This document shows, piece after piece, positions 9,208 to 18,894 of a stretch of 55,884 bases of DNA. The position numbers and the translations under genes are program-made. This DNA comes from Verrucomicrobiia bacterium (GTDB lineage: Bacteria > Verrucomicrobiota > Verrucomicrobiia > JABWAM01), in assembly GCA_028687435.1 (NCBI GenBank), contig JAQUAF010000037.1, positions 1 to 55,884 of the forward strand, read 5' to 3'. The stretch's first letter is position 1; every line of letters begins with the position of its first letter. The notes beneath the pieces are model-generated. The model ran no database searches. It was not told where the DNA came from and saw only the letters and a program-made list of their open reading frames with translations.

Positions 9208-9543
9208 GGTGTGTCCCTTTCAGATTAATGCGGGTCTTCTTGTTGTTTCTAAAGAAAGAAATGGAAAAGGTAACAGTTTTTGTGTCAGAAGCTTGAAAAA
9301 GTTGCAAGTTGTATTGCAACAGCTTTGAAATAAAGATGTTGTAAAAGTCAATGTGTAATTATTTGTTTTGCTTTGAAACTGTCGTTGTGAAGGGGCTTGA
9401 TTTTGCGGCGGTCTCGGGATTCTCACTTTCGCGGGAATGACGGAGGAGAAAAGGGAATGCGGAGGAGAAAAGGGTGTGATGAAGGAAAAACGGGAATGAG
9501 GAAAAATTGGGATGCTGAAGATGATCTGAATCATCCTCTTCCA
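9208..9543. repeat. 336-bp gene-free gap with dispersed and tandem repeats
   Basis: 9405-9442 carries a dispersed element whose complement reads GTCATTCCCGCGAAAGTGAG, the common type that reads as VIPAKAGIQ-like peptide when translated. 9441-9478 is a perfect-core 19-bp tandem repeat (CGGAGGAGAAAAGGG plus AATG or TGTG), followed by two degenerate units to about 9514. The AT-rich part 9235-9370 has no convincing gene or promoter. Confidence 0.6.
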
Positions 9544-12186
9544 TTATTTTCGCGAGTGAGGGGAGCCGGTTCGCCGGGCCAGAAGTTGTTTCATTTGTTC
9601 CAGATCGTTTATCAACTTCCGGTCGTTTGGTTTTTGCAGGGAGAGCACGGTTTTCTGACCGATGCATTTTTTCAGATACCGGATGGATTCCTCTTTCTGC
9701 CCAATTTGCCAAAGGGCTTCGGAATGATTGAGGTTTAACAATCCCAGAAGTTCGATGCTTTCAAAATGGGAGGGGTAATCCTTGAGAATCATGGAAAGGG
9801 TGGTTTCGGCTTTTTTATAATAGGGGATGGCTTCAACCGGATTGACGACGGACGCGGCAACTCCCTGGTTCATTTGGATGAGCGCCAGATCTTTCCAGAT
9901 CGGGACGGTGGGCAACTGATTCGCCAAGGCTTCACGTAACCGGCAGGATTCCCGGTAGCAACCCAGGGCTTTGCCGGGATGTTGTTTTGCAAGTTCCATA
10001 TTGCCAAGCTGGCCCAGGGTTTTGGCCAGATATTCGCGGCAACGGAACAATGACGGGTTGGTCGCGGCTTGTTTGACGAGGAGTTGTCTGGCGGTTTCGA
10101 ATTCCGCGGCCGCTTCGGTTGTCCGCTGCTGCGCCAACCGGGCGCTGCCCAGGTTGTAATGGGCAATCGCCAGTTCGATGGCGGATTCGATGGCGTGCGT
10201 TTCGTCGGCGCCAGCCGACTGAAATCGCCGGATGGCGCTTTGATGGGAGTCTGCGGCTTCCGCAAAACGTCCCATTTGCCACAAGGTGAGCCCCTGGTTG
10301 TTTTCCGCGCAACCCAGCAGATATTGGGTTTCGGGATCTTGAGGCTGGATGGCCAGGACTTGCTCATGCAATTGAATCGCCTGTTTGAAATGGACAAGGG
10401 CCTCATCCTGCCGCCCCATTTCGCCTTGGGCAAGCCCCGTGGCGGTGTGACAACCGCCAAGGGCTGTCAGCCACCTGGGGTTATTGCCGTTTTTGGAGAT
10501 GTCCTGCAGGATGGTTTCAGCTTGCCGGTAACAGTCGATGGCTTTGGCGGGTTGTCCCAGTTCTTCCAGCAGATCGCCCATTTGGATTTGGGTTTGAGCC
10601 ACGTTGGCGCGGGTTTCCACGCGTTTGGGATTCTGTTTGAGAATGTCATCGAGAATCTTCTGCGCCTGCTGATAGAACGGCAGGGCTTCACGGCGGTTGC
10701 CCATTTCCCGCATGATATCTCCGGTCCGGCGCAGGGAAACAGCCAGGGCGCGCCGCATTTCCGGATCGGTGGGTTTTTCCCGGATGAAATTGCGATGATA
10801 ATGGAGGGCTTTTTCCAGCAGTTCGCGCCGCAGGGGCTGGAGACCCGGAACATTTCGCAGCCGCTGCTCCACCTTGGAATAGAAGGCGTCCACGGTGTCG
10901 CGCGCCTCCCGGAAGTTTTTTTCCGCCTTTTGCCGTTGCGCCTCCGCTTCGCGCAAGCCGGTTTCAGCGCGCTGCCATTGCCACAGGACGGCGGTGAATC
11001 CGCCTGCGACAGCCAGGGCCAGCAAGGCGGCAAGGAGGGAGATGAGGGGATTGCGGCGCAACCATCGGACGGTTTTTCCAAGGGGCCCGGCGGGGCGCGC
11101 AAGGATGGGGTCGCCGGCCAGCCAGCGGCGGAGATCCTCTCCCAATTCCGCTGCCGAGGGGTACCGGTTGCATGGATCCTTTTCCAGGCACTTCAATGCG
11201 ATGGTGGCCAGATCGATGGGGATGCGGTCGTTCAATTCCCGGGGAGACCGCGCGTCGTCATGGAGAATCTGGTGGATCACCATGTGGGGAACGCCCTGAA
11301 ACGGAAGTTCGCCGGTGAGCAATTCATAGAGAACCACGCCCATTGAGTAGATGTCCGCCCGGGCATCGACAAGGTGGCTGCTGCGGATCTGTTCGGGGCT
11401 CATGTAAACGGGAGTGCCCAGCATGTGGCCGTCGAGGGTCAATGTGGGATCGGACCCGTCTCTTTTGGCCATGCCGAAATCCATGAGGCGGGGATGCAAC
11501 CCGCCGCCGGAAGGTTTGTTTTCCAGGAGGATATTGGACGGTTTCAGATCGCGATGGATCACCTGTTGGGCATGGGCATGGGCCAGGATGTCGGCGATGG
11601 ATGCCATCCATGCGGCTGTTTGACGAAAGTCGGGCCGGTGTTCCTTCAACCATCGGGCCAGTGTGATGCCCTCCACGAATTCCGAGACGATGAAGGGTTG
11701 GCCGTCGAATTTTGAGGTTTCGTAAACCGGAACAATTCCGGGATGACGCAATTGGGCGGCGATTTGCGCTTCGCGCAGAAAACGTTCTTCGTCCTCCACC
11801 TTGTCGAAATGTCCCTTGCGCGGAATTTTGATGGCCACCCGCCGGTGCAGGGAGGGATCAAGGGCTTCCCATACCGTGCCGAAGGCGCCCGCCCCCAAAA
11901 TCCGCTGCAATTCGAACCGTCCCCACTTTTTCAAGGGACGGTCGAGAATCTGGACCGCCTCGGCAAGATCCAGTCGGAAACTTTCGCCGCAATTCCGGCA
12001 ACTGACCCGGCTTGCGGTTTCGTCGGTGATTTCGTTGGTCTGGCGGCAATGCGGACATTCCACTTGCATGGCCGATTGTTGGAGCGCGCCCCCAATCAGG
12101 CAGGCCGGGCAAAGCCCTTCCATCAGTTTGCCGGCGGCAATGGGCTGGCCGCATTTTTCACAGGGTTTGGAGGATGCCGTGCTCAT
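9544..12186 (-). CDS. Transmembrane Ser/Thr protein kinase with zinc ribbons and TPRs
   Basis: 880 aa. The N-terminus has four Cys pairs (C9/C12, C26/C29, C44/C47, C63/C66), i.e. two zinc ribbons. The Hanks-type kinase domain (about 90-355) has GAGAFGTV (98-105), K120, HRDLKPSN (211-218), DFG (236-238) and SPEQ, so it is complete and predicted active. A TM helix at about 380-402 is followed by a periplasmic coiled/TPR region (about 410-860). The start ATG overlaps the stop of the upstream sigma-factor gene in an ATGA, implying translational coupling. PVC genomes often pair such kinases with ECF sigma factors, so it probably controls the sigma factor by phosphorylation or signal relay. Confidence 0.92.
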   Translation of the reverse strand: MSTASSKPCEKCGQPIAAGKLMEGLCPACLIGGALQQSAMQVECPHCRQTNEITDETASRVSCRNCGESFRLDLAEAVQILDRPLKKWGRFELQRILGAGAFGTVWEALDPSLHRRVAIKIPRKGHFDKVEDEERFLREAQIAAQLRHPGIVPVYETSKFDGQPFIVSEFVEGITLARWLKEHRPDFRQTAAWMASIADILAHAHAQQVIHRDLKPSNILLENKPSGGGLHPRLMDFGMAKRDGSDPTLTLDGHMLGTPVYMSPEQIRSSHLVDARADIYSMGVVLYELLTGELPFQGVPHMVIHQILHDDARSPRELNDRIPIDLATIALKCLEKDPCNRYPSAAELGEDLRRWLAGDPILARPAGPLGKTVRWLRRNPLISLLAALLALAVAGGFTAVLWQWQRAETGLREAEAQRQKAEKNFREARDTVDAFYSKVEQRLRNVPGLQPLRRELLEKALHYHRNFIREKPTDPEMRRALAVSLRRTGDIMREMGNRREALPFYQQAQKILDDILKQNPKRVETRANVAQTQIQMGDLLEELGQPAKAIDCYRQAETILQDISKNGNNPRWLTALGGCHTATGLAQGEMGRQDEALVHFKQAIQLHEQVLAIQPQDPETQYLLGCAENNQGLTLWQMGRFAEAADSHQSAIRRFQSAGADETHAIESAIELAIAHYNLGSARLAQQRTTEAAAEFETARQLLVKQAATNPSLFRCREYLAKTLGQLGNMELAKQHPGKALGCYRESCRLREALANQLPTVPIWKDLALIQMNQGVAASVVNPVEAIPYYKKAETTLSMILKDYPSHFESIELLGLLNLNHSEALWQIGQKEESIRYLKKCIGQKTVLSLQKPNDRKLINDLEQMKQLLARRTGSPHSRK

Positions 12187-12956
12187 GGGGTTTGAGGAGT
12201 GTTTTCGGGAGAGGAAAGAATCCGGATGAAATGCCGGATTTCCTCCTCGACAGTGGTTGGGTCATCGACGGTTTGGGCGATTTCCTGGCAAAGCACGTCG
12301 CGAAAGGACCGGCGCAATCTGAAGATGGCCATCTTGACGGCGCCGACATTCATTCCCAGACGGGAGGCCAGTTCCTCGTAGGAAGGCGGTTCGGCGCCGG
12401 CCATCAAGAAGGGTTTCAAGGCTTCGAACAGACGGCTTTTATCATGTTTTTTCCAATCCTCCTCCATCCGGCGCAGGGAATTTTCAAGGAGGGTCATGGC
12501 CCAGATTTTTTCAAAGGCGCGATCCGCGGAGCAGGATTGGGCGGGTTCCAATTGAAAGCGGGCATCGGCATCTTCCAGTTGGGACAGGGGGATCACCCGT
12601 CCGCCTCCCCGCTTGGCGGCATTCTGGCGGTCCCATTCATTGGACAGGAAATGGGACAGCGACGTCAGAAGAAACGATCTGAAACGCCCTTTTTCGGGCG
12701 CGGCAACGCGAAGGGATTCCTTTTGCAACAGAAAGGCGAAGAAATCCTGTGTCAAATCCTGGGCTTCGGAATGACGATAGCCCCGCCGCCGGACATAAAC
12801 GTAAAGCGGATACCAGTATTTTTCGCAGATGCGGCCAAGGGCGTTGTGGGCGGCGGGGGTGTCGCCGCTGCCGGCGGACAGCACGGCGCTCCAGTGGGTG
12901 GAGGGAAAAGTTCCCGGGTTGGGAGCGTTTGAATCGCGGGTGCTGAAAGACCCCAT
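12183..12956 (-). CDS. ECF-type RNA polymerase sigma factor
   Basis: 257 aa. Region 2 contains QDLTQDFFAFLLQ, the core-binding and -10-recognising helix region; region 4 near the C-terminus has the helix-turn-helix YEELASRLGMNVGAVKMAIF. The long linker and C-terminal extension are typical of the kinase-linked PVC ECF groups. No separate anti-sigma factor gene is present; the overlapping kinase is the likely regulator. AAGG lies four bases before the ATG. The upstream gap to the divergent mqnP-like gene is 132 bases and would hold both promoters, but I could not assign an ECF-type promoter with confidence. Confidence 0.9.
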   Translation of the reverse strand: MGSFSTRDSNAPNPGTFPSTHWSAVLSAGSGDTPAAHNALGRICEKYWYPLYVYVRRRGYRHSEAQDLTQDFFAFLLQKESLRVAAPEKGRFRSFLLTSLSHFLSNEWDRQNAAKRGGGRVIPLSQLEDADARFQLEPAQSCSADRAFEKIWAMTLLENSLRRMEEDWKKHDKSRLFEALKPFLMAGAEPPSYEELASRLGMNVGAVKMAIFRLRRSFRDVLCQEIAQTVDDPTTVEEEIRHFIRILSSPENTPQTP

Positions 12957-13088
12957 GCCTTTTTCTTAAACCAGAAAAACCCATTAGCCAACAGATCTTT
13001 CGCATGTGCGTTGCGAAAAGAAGACTGATGGGCGCCGGCCTGATGTTCCAAGATTGATTTGCTGGAGGAATCCCTCCAAAAAGGAGCC

Positions 13089-13949
13089 ATGCGTTGGTGG
13101 CGTGAACTGAAACATTTCCCGGATTTTGTGAAATGGTCGCATTCGGCCTTTGCCTTGCCGTTTGCGCTGGCATCGCTTTTGCTGGCTGAAAAGGGCATGC
13201 CGGGATGGCGGTTGTTCTTTCTGGTGGTGACCGCTGTCCTGTCCGCCCGGGTGACGGCCATGGCGTTCAACCGGCTGGCGGATATGCGCTGGGACGCCTT
13301 GAATCCCCGGACGGCTGGCCGGCATTTGCCGTCCGGGCGGATGTCAAAACCGGTTGCATGGGGGATCGTGTTGGTCGGCGCGGCGATTTTTGTCGTAGTG
13401 TCTTTTTCGATCAACCGGACGGCCGGATGTCTTTCCCCTGCGGCTTTGGCGGTGGTGATGGGATATTCCTATGCCAAGAGGTTTACTTCATGGAGTCATT
13501 TTGTTTTGGGGCTGGCCTTGGGGTTGGCGCCGGTTGGCGCATGGGTGGCCGCGAAGGGGACTTTCTGGGCGGTTGTCCCGTGGTTGCTGGCGTCGGCGGT
13601 CATTTGCTGGGTGGCGGGTTTTGACATCATTTATTCGTTGCAGGACACCGATTTCGATCGCAAATACGGTTTGTACTCCATGACTGTCAGGCTTGGAAGC
13701 GTCAGGGCGCTGTTTTTAGTGAAGCTGTTGCATGGGATGATGTTGATTTTTCTGATTCTGGCGGGATGGGCCGCAAGTTTGCCGTGGTTTTATTTTGCCG
13801 GGTTGTCGCCGGCCGGGGCGGCCTTGGTATGGGAACATTGGTTGATGCGGCGGATCAGCCAGAGCCATATCGACAAGGCTTTTTTGCAGGCCAACGCGCT
13901 GGCCAGTTTTGGTTTTCTGGCGGCGGTTTGTCTCGGGGTGTTTTTGTGA
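13089..13949 (+). CDS. mqnP: UbiA-family prenyltransferase, probably MqnP
   Basis: An integral membrane aromatic prenyltransferase of 286 aa with about nine helices. The first polyprenyl-diphosphate site is N61-x3-D65-x3-D69 (AFNRLADMRWD) and the second is D186-x3-D190 in YSLQDTDFDRKYG. The overlap with mqnE points to the futalosine menaquinone route, where this enzyme prenylates 1,4-dihydroxy-6-naphthoate; UbiA of the ubiquinone route is less likely. An ideal AAGGAG two bases before the ATG fixes the start at 13089. The last four bases (GTGA) are shared with mqnE. Confidence 0.88.
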   Translation: MRWWRELKHFPDFVKWSHSAFALPFALASLLLAEKGMPGWRLFFLVVTAVLSARVTAMAFNRLADMRWDALNPRTAGRHLPSGRMSKPVAWGIVLVGAAIFVVVSFSINRTAGCLSPAALAVVMGYSYAKRFTSWSHFVLGLALGLAPVGAWVAAKGTFWAVVPWLLASAVICWVAGFDIIYSLQDTDFDRKYGLYSMTVRLGSVRALFLVKLLHGMMLIFLILAGWAASLPWFYFAGLSPAGAALVWEHWLMRRISQSHIDKAFLQANALASFGFLAAVCLGVFL

Positions 13950-15040
13950 ATTTGACGGAAAAAATCTGGAGGCAGGAGGGAATCAAGGATGTGGCTCGCA
14001 GGGCGCTTGCAGGCAGGCGGCTGGACGAGGGGGACGCCCTGCGATTGTTTCAGGTTCGCAATCTGCACGCCCTTGCTTTCCTGGCCGGGGAGGTTTGCCG
14101 GCGTCTGCATGGCCGGCGCGCATATTATATTGTCAACCGCCACCTGAATTATTCCAACCTTTGTGTCCTGTCCTGTCCGTTCTGCTCCTTTTCAAGGCGG
14201 AAAGGAGAGCCGGGGGCTTTTGAATTGAAGGAAGAGGAACTCAAAAAGCGCGTGTGCGCGGCGCTTGCCCGGGGAATCACGGAGATTCACATGGTGGGAG
14301 GTTTGCATCCGGACTGGCCGCTGGCGCGTTACGAGGGATTGTTGAAGCTGTTGAAGGGGATGGATGTCCGTTTGCATCTCAAGGCGTTTTCCGCCGTTGA
14401 GATTCTCCATTTTTCGCGCAAGGAAGGACTGTCTGTGGCGCGGGTTTTGGAACGTTTGCGCGGCGCGGGTTTGGATTCCCTCCCGGGCGGTGGGGCGGAG
14501 ATTTTCGCCCCGTCCGTCCGGCGGCGGATTTGTCCGGGCAAGGGAACCTCCCGGGAATGGCTGGCGGTTCATCGAACATGGCATCGTTTGGGGGGGCGCA
14601 GCACCGCCACCATGCTTTACGGGCATGTGGAAAGCCTGCGGGATCGGGTGGACCATTTGCGCCGCCTGCGCCGGTTGCAGGATGAGACCGGAGGTTTTTT
14701 GGCCTTTGTGCCTCTGCCTTTTTCCCCGGCCAACAATGCCTTTTCCCATTTGCCGGGACCGGCTGGATTTGACAGTTTGAGGACGCTGGCGGTTTCGCGG
14801 CTTTATCTCGACAACATCAATCACCTCAAATGCTACTGGGTGGGACAGGGATTGAAACTGGCGCAGGTGTCCCTCGGATATGGCGTGGACGATCTGGATG
14901 GCACGGTAATGGAGGAGAAGATTTTTCATGCCGCGGGATCGGCCAGTCCGCAAAACGTGACGGCTGCCGATCTGGAACGGTTGATCCGCGAAGCGGGAAG
15001 GGAACCGGTCCGGCGGGATTCGTTGTATGGCTTGGTTTGA
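13946..15040 (+). CDS. mqnE: Aminofutalosine synthase (radical SAM)
   Basis: Radical SAM enzyme adding the adenosyl radical to chorismate-derived 3-[(1-carboxyvinyl)oxy]benzoate to give 6-amino-6-deoxyfutalosine. 364 aa, near family length. The cluster-binding C73-x3-C77-x2-C80 lies in [12 protein letters not shown]. Supporting family segments are [12 protein letters not shown] and the [19 protein letters not shown] block. The start is GTG at 13946 in the GTGA overlap with the prenyltransferase; GGGGTG upstream can serve as ribosome binding site. MqnC shares the fold, but the GGGAEIF block and the C-terminal region fit MqnE better. The other mqn genes are outside the window. Confidence 0.9.
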   Translation: MNLTEKIWRQEGIKDVARRALAGRRLDEGDALRLFQVRNLHALAFLAGEVCRRLHGRRAYYIVNRHLNYSNLCVLSCPFCSFSRRKGEPGAFELKEEELKKRVCAALARGITEIHMVGGLHPDWPLARYEGLLKLLKGMDVRLHLKAFSAVEILHFSRKEGLSVARVLERLRGAGLDSLPGGGAEIFAPSVRRRICPGKGTSREWLAVHRTWHRLGGRSTATMLYGHVESLRDRVDHLRRLRRLQDETGGFLAFVPLPFSPANNAFSHLPGPAGFDSLRTLAVSRLYLDNINHLKCYWVGQGLKLAQVSLGYGVDDLDGTVMEEKIFHAAGSASPQNVTAADLERLIREAGREPVRRDSLYGLV

Positions 15041-15099
15041 GAAAAGGCTGCAGGATATTTTTTGCTGACCGTGAACGGCGGGCGTGCCATAAACAGGGC

Positions 15100-16152
15100 A
15101 TGGAATTCAATTTTTCCGATCATCCGCACCGCCGTTACAATCCCCTGACCGGGGAGTGGATCCTGGTTTCGCCGCACCGGACCAAGCGTCCGTGGCAGGG
15201 ACAGCAGGAAAAAACCGCTCCGGACCAGCGGCCCGCATACGATCCCAAGTGTTATCTTTGTCCCGGAAACAAGCGGGCGGATGGAACCCGGAACGCCAGG
15301 TACGCGGACACGTATGTTTTCACCAACGATTTTTCCGCCCTGTTGGAGGATGCTCCGCGTCCCGGGGAATCCGCCCACCGTTTGTTGAGGGCCGATGGGG
15401 TGCAGGGAACCTGCCGGGTGATTTGTTTTTCGCCCCGCCATGACCTGACGCTGCCGGAGATGGAGGCGAAGGATATCCGCCGGGTGGTGGATGTCTGGGC
15501 CGGGCAGGTGACGGAATTGGGCGGGAAGCACCAGTGGGTGCAGATTTTTGAGAACAAAGGGGCGGTGATGGGATGTTCCAACCCCCATCCGCACGGCCAG
15601 ATCTGGGCGGGCACATCCCTGCCGGAACAGCCATCGCGCGAAGATATCCAACAACGCCAATACCGCGAGCATTACGACATCCCGCTGCTGATGGATTATT
15701 TGAAATTGGAAACTGCGCGAGGGGAAAGGGTGGTGGTGGAAAATTCGGAATGGCTGGCGGTTGTGCCGTTCTGGGCGGTCTGGCCTTTTGAAATGCTGCT
15801 CATGCCCCGGAGGCATGTGTTGCGGCTGCCGGATCTTTCGGCGGGCGAACGCGACAGCCTGGCGGAGATTCTCAAGAAACTGCTGACCCGCTATGACAAT
15901 CTTTTTGAAACCTCCTTTCCTTATTCCATGGGCTGGCATGGCGCGCCGAACAGGGATGGAGATCTGTCGCATTGGCAATTGCACGCGCATTTTTATCCCC
16001 CGTTGTTGCGCTCGGCCACGGTTCGCAAGTTTCTTGTGGGGTATGAAATGCTTGCCGAGGCCCAGCGGGATGTGACGGCCGAACAGGCTGCAAAACGGCT
16101 CCGCGATCTGCCGGAGAAACATTACAAGTCCGCGCAGGCGCCAAGGCGCTGA
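15100..16152 (+). CDS. galT: Galactose-1-phosphate uridylyltransferase
   Basis: Leloir pathway enzyme exchanging UMP between UDP-glucose and galactose 1-phosphate. 350 aa. The catalytic histidine is H165 in NPHPHGQIW (161-169). Zn ligands C51, C54, H114 and H163 match the E. coli set in spacing, so this is the zinc-containing form. The ATG at 15100 begins the conserved N-terminus ([19 protein letters not shown]). It lies 59 bases after mqnE on the same strand and converges with a histidine kinase gene 47 bases away; no other galactose gene is present. A weak CCCGG/CCGGG hairpin is at 16183-16197. Confidence 0.95.
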   Translation: MEFNFSDHPHRRYNPLTGEWILVSPHRTKRPWQGQQEKTAPDQRPAYDPKCYLCPGNKRADGTRNARYADTYVFTNDFSALLEDAPRPGESAHRLLRADGVQGTCRVICFSPRHDLTLPEMEAKDIRRVVDVWAGQVTELGGKHQWVQIFENKGAVMGCSNPHPHGQIWAGTSLPEQPSREDIQQRQYREHYDIPLLMDYLKLETARGERVVVENSEWLAVVPFWAVWPFEMLLMPRRHVLRLPDLSAGERDSLAEILKKLLTRYDNLFETSFPYSMGWHGAPNRDGDLSHWQLHAHFYPPLLRSATVRKFLVGYEMLAEAQRDVTAEQAAKRLRDLPEKHYKSAQAPRR

Positions 16153-16199
16153 AGAGGGGGAGGGGCCTTCGCGTCGGGCGAGCCCGGTTCAGCCGGGAC

Positions 16200-18005
16200 T
16201 CAATTCAGCACTTCGCGCAGCACACGGTTGAGTTCGGACATCTGGTAGGGTTTGCGAAGGGCCGCTTGAAAACCAAATTTGCGGGCGTCGGACATGATGG
16301 GATCGTTGGAATACCCGCTGGAGGCGATGGCTTTGGCCTTGGGATCCACCGTCAGCAATTTTCCAATCGCCTCCCCGCCGCCGACGCCGCCGGGCACCGT
16401 GAGATCCAGGATCACCAGATGGAATGGTTTTGAGGTTTTTTGGGCCGCCTCATACAGGCTTACCGCTTCCAGGCCGTCCCTGGCAAAGCTCACCTCGTGA
16501 CCAAGATGATTCAGGATGGCGCCCAAAACATCGCGGATGCCCTTTTCATCGTCCATCACCAGGATTTGACGCTGTTGCGTTCCGGAAATCTGTTTTTCGG
16601 GGATCCGTTCCGCCGGCGCTGCGGGCGGGGGAGCGGCCACCGCTGGAGCGGTGACGGGGCGCGATTCGTGGGGAACCGCTGGATGTTTCGATGCCGGCAG
16701 GTAAACCGTGAAGGTTGAACCCGATCCCGGTTGCGATTCCACCGTGATGTGTCCCTCGTGCTTGTTGACGATCGATTGGGCGATGGTCAGCCCAAAGCCG
16801 CCCTTGCCGAACTTGGTTGTGAAGTAAGGGTTGAAGATTTTTTCCAGGTTTTCCTGGAGAATGCCACAGCCATGGTCGATGACCATGATTTTCGCATATC
16901 GTCCGTCGCGCAGCGGCAGACCATGCCCATGGGTCAGGACGGCGTTTTGTCCCACGATGCGAACCTGTCCGGTGTTGTTCATGGACTGCTGGGCATTCAT
17001 GACAAGGTTGATGATGACGTGCCGCATCTGGCCCTCGTCAGCCTCGACGGAAAACAGGTCGGAGGCGATTTCAAACTGGCAGGTGGCCTGGGAACCGGTG
17101 AGGGCGAACTGCGCGGATTCCTCGATCAAAGGGGCGAGCGAAATGGGTTTGCGGATGGGGGAGCCGCCTTTGGAGAAGGTCAGCAGCCGGGCAGTGAGGC
17201 TTTTGGCCTGATGGCAGGCTTCCTCGGCCGTGGTCAGCCGGGCGCTGGATTTTGAGTCGAACGGCAGCAGCGCCTTGGCGATGGAGATGTTGCCCAGGAT
17301 GACTGCCAGCATGTTGTTGAAGTCGTGCGCGATGCCTCCGGCCAGAATTCCCACCGATTCGAGTTGTTTGGCCTTGAGCAGTTCCTCGTTGGCTCTCAAT
17401 AGTTCCTGGGTGCGTTTGGCGACGATTTTTTCCAGGTTTTGATTGTAGTCGTTGATTTCGTTGTAAAGGGAGAGGTTCTCCAGCGCATAGGCGGTGTCGA
17501 GCAGGATGATGGAAAGCAGATTGAGGGAGATGTCGATGCCCTTGGTGTCGTGAGTGGAGAGCAGTCCCACGAACATGCCCATCACCCGCGACCGGGTGGC
17601 GATCACATGCAGAACCATGGGGGATCCGTCGAACGTCTTGCGAATGATCACCGCATGGTTTTGCCGCAAGGCCCACGCGAAGGTGCCTGATTTGATTTCG
17701 CGATCCACCAGGCTTTGCACCAGGGATTGATCCGAACCCGGTTCGCAATCGGTGATGGTGAAATTGAAATCGCCGGGGTTGACCATTGCGAATGCGGTGG
17801 CCCGGAACGAGAGCAACCTCTGGAGATGCATGCGTGTGACGCCGAGGATTTTGGCCGGGTCGCGGCAGTCCTGAATGCTCGTCTGAAAATTGCCCAACGA
17901 CGCAAGAAGGGTCAGCAATTCGACATGGGAATGATAGGCCTCCTCGAGGTAGCGCACCCTCGATTCCATGTCCCCCGCTGATTGGTTGAGAATGTCCGAT
18001 TTCAT
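16200..18005 (-). CDS. Hybrid sensor histidine kinase with C-terminal receiver
   Basis: 601 aa, no TM helix, so a cytosolic sensor. N-terminal GAF-like region (about 30-180), coiled coil (185-215), dimerisation and phosphoacceptor segment with H227 (GGIAHDFNN), ATPase domain with N-box N337, GCGIL and GKGGFGL boxes, a Pro/Ala-rich linker (440-470), then a receiver domain with D485/D486, phospho-acceptor D534 and K585. It lies 16 bases after the HDOD gene and likely forms a three-gene signalling operon with it and the 128-aa protein upstream. The output of the receiver is unknown; it has no effector domain. Confidence 0.92.
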   Translation of the reverse strand: MKSDILNQSAGDMESRVRYLEEAYHSHVELLTLLASLGNFQTSIQDCRDPAKILGVTRMHLQRLLSFRATAFAMVNPGDFNFTITDCEPGSDQSLVQSLVDREIKSGTFAWALRQNHAVIIRKTFDGSPMVLHVIATRSRVMGMFVGLLSTHDTKGIDISLNLLSIILLDTAYALENLSLYNEINDYNQNLEKIVAKRTQELLRANEELLKAKQLESVGILAGGIAHDFNNMLAVILGNISIAKALLPFDSKSSARLTTAEEACHQAKSLTARLLTFSKGGSPIRKPISLAPLIEESAQFALTGSQATCQFEIASDLFSVEADEGQMRHVIINLVMNAQQSMNNTGQVRIVGQNAVLTHGHGLPLRDGRYAKIMVIDHGCGILQENLEKIFNPYFTTKFGKGGFGLTIAQSIVNKHEGHITVESQPGSGSTFTVYLPASKHPAVPHESRPVTAPAVAAPPPAAPAERIPEKQISGTQQRQILVMDDEKGIRDVLGAILNHLGHEVSFARDGLEAVSLYEAAQKTSKPFHLVILDLTVPGGVGGGEAIGKLLTVDPKAKAIASSGYSNDPIMSDARKFGFQAALRKPYQMSELNRVLREVLN

Positions 18006-18021
18006 GGAGGCGGCGGAGAAA

Positions 18022-18894
18022 TCAGCTTCCTTTGAGCAGCATTTCGATCATGTCGGCCATTTGCCGGTCCACCTCGGCCAGGGTTGGCGCCAGGATGCTG
18101 GGAGAAAGGCCGCTGCGTTCCCATGTTTCCGGAACCAGGGGCGGAACGAAGTGTTCGCCGCTGGTGCCGATTTGCATGGCATTGGCAATGATGTCCGCGA
18201 TGTGGACCAGGGACGCCTCGATGGGGTAGCGTGTGGCGCGCAGGGGATAGTGATGATGCATCACGCCCTCCACCAGATTGGTGGGAAGTTTCCAGTGCTG
18301 GAGCAGCGCCGAGCCGATGTCGCAGTGGTCGCATTCCATGAATTCGCGCTCCACCTTGTACATCAATTCCCCGCTGGTTTTGCAGCGGATGAGCGATTCG
18401 CTGGCGTGGTCCGGCAGCTTCAGGTACATGATCAGGCGTCCGATGTCATGCAGCAGTCCGGCCACAAAGTAGCGCTCCACGTTGGCTTCGCGCCGGTAGG
18501 TGGCCAGCACGCGGGCGCAAATGCCGCAGGCGATGCTGTGGCGCCAGAACGAATCCATGTTCACCAGTTCGATGGAAATGCCCTCGAACAATTCGATGAC
18601 CGACGTGCCCAGCGTCAGGTCGCGAAGCTGCTGGATGCCGATGACGATGATGGCTTGGGAAATGGTGTCGATGCGGGATGGAAAACTGTAAAGGGCGCTG
18701 TTGGCGATGCGGAGCAGGCGCGCGGCCAGGCCGGCGTCCTTGCCGATGACATCTCCGATGGTGGTGCTTGAACTGGATGGATCGTTGATGGCCTGGTTCA
18801 GTTCCTCGTAAACCAAGGGGAGCGACGGCACGTTGGGAGCGTCGTCCACCAATTTGTAAGGATCGATTTTTAGACTGCGCGGGTCGAGATTCAT
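18022..18894 (-). CDS. HDOD-domain signalling protein
   Basis: 290 aa. The HDOD fold (about 20-215) is shown by VPSLPLVYEELNQ, DVIGKDAGLAARLLRIANSALYS, FVAGLLHDIGRLIMYL and the MHHHYPL segment. HDOD proteins usually lack a complete metal phosphohydrolase site and act as protein interaction modules in stress, motility or second-messenger signalling. Its ATG overlaps the stop of the upstream 128-aa gene (ATGA), and the sensor kinase follows 16 bases downstream, so stoichiometric co-expression is likely. Overlap and spacing support the start. Confidence 0.88.
   Translation of the reverse strand: MNLDPRSLKIDPYKLVDDAPNVPSLPLVYEELNQAINDPSSSSTTIGDVIGKDAGLAARLLRIANSALYSFPSRIDTISQAIIVIGIQQLRDLTLGTSVIELFEGISIELVNMDSFWRHSIACGICARVLATYRREANVERYFVAGLLHDIGRLIMYLKLPDHASESLIRCKTSGELMYKVEREFMECDHCDIGSALLQHWKLPTNLVEGVMHHHYPLRATRYPIEASLVHIADIIANAMQIGTSGEHFVPPLVPETWERSGLSPSILAPTLAEVDRQMADMIEMLLKGS

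Noticed and set aside
14830..15099. Upstream extension of galT into mqnE
   Set aside because: It overlaps mqnE in another frame and lacks family similarity; the conserved GalT N-terminus begins at 15100.
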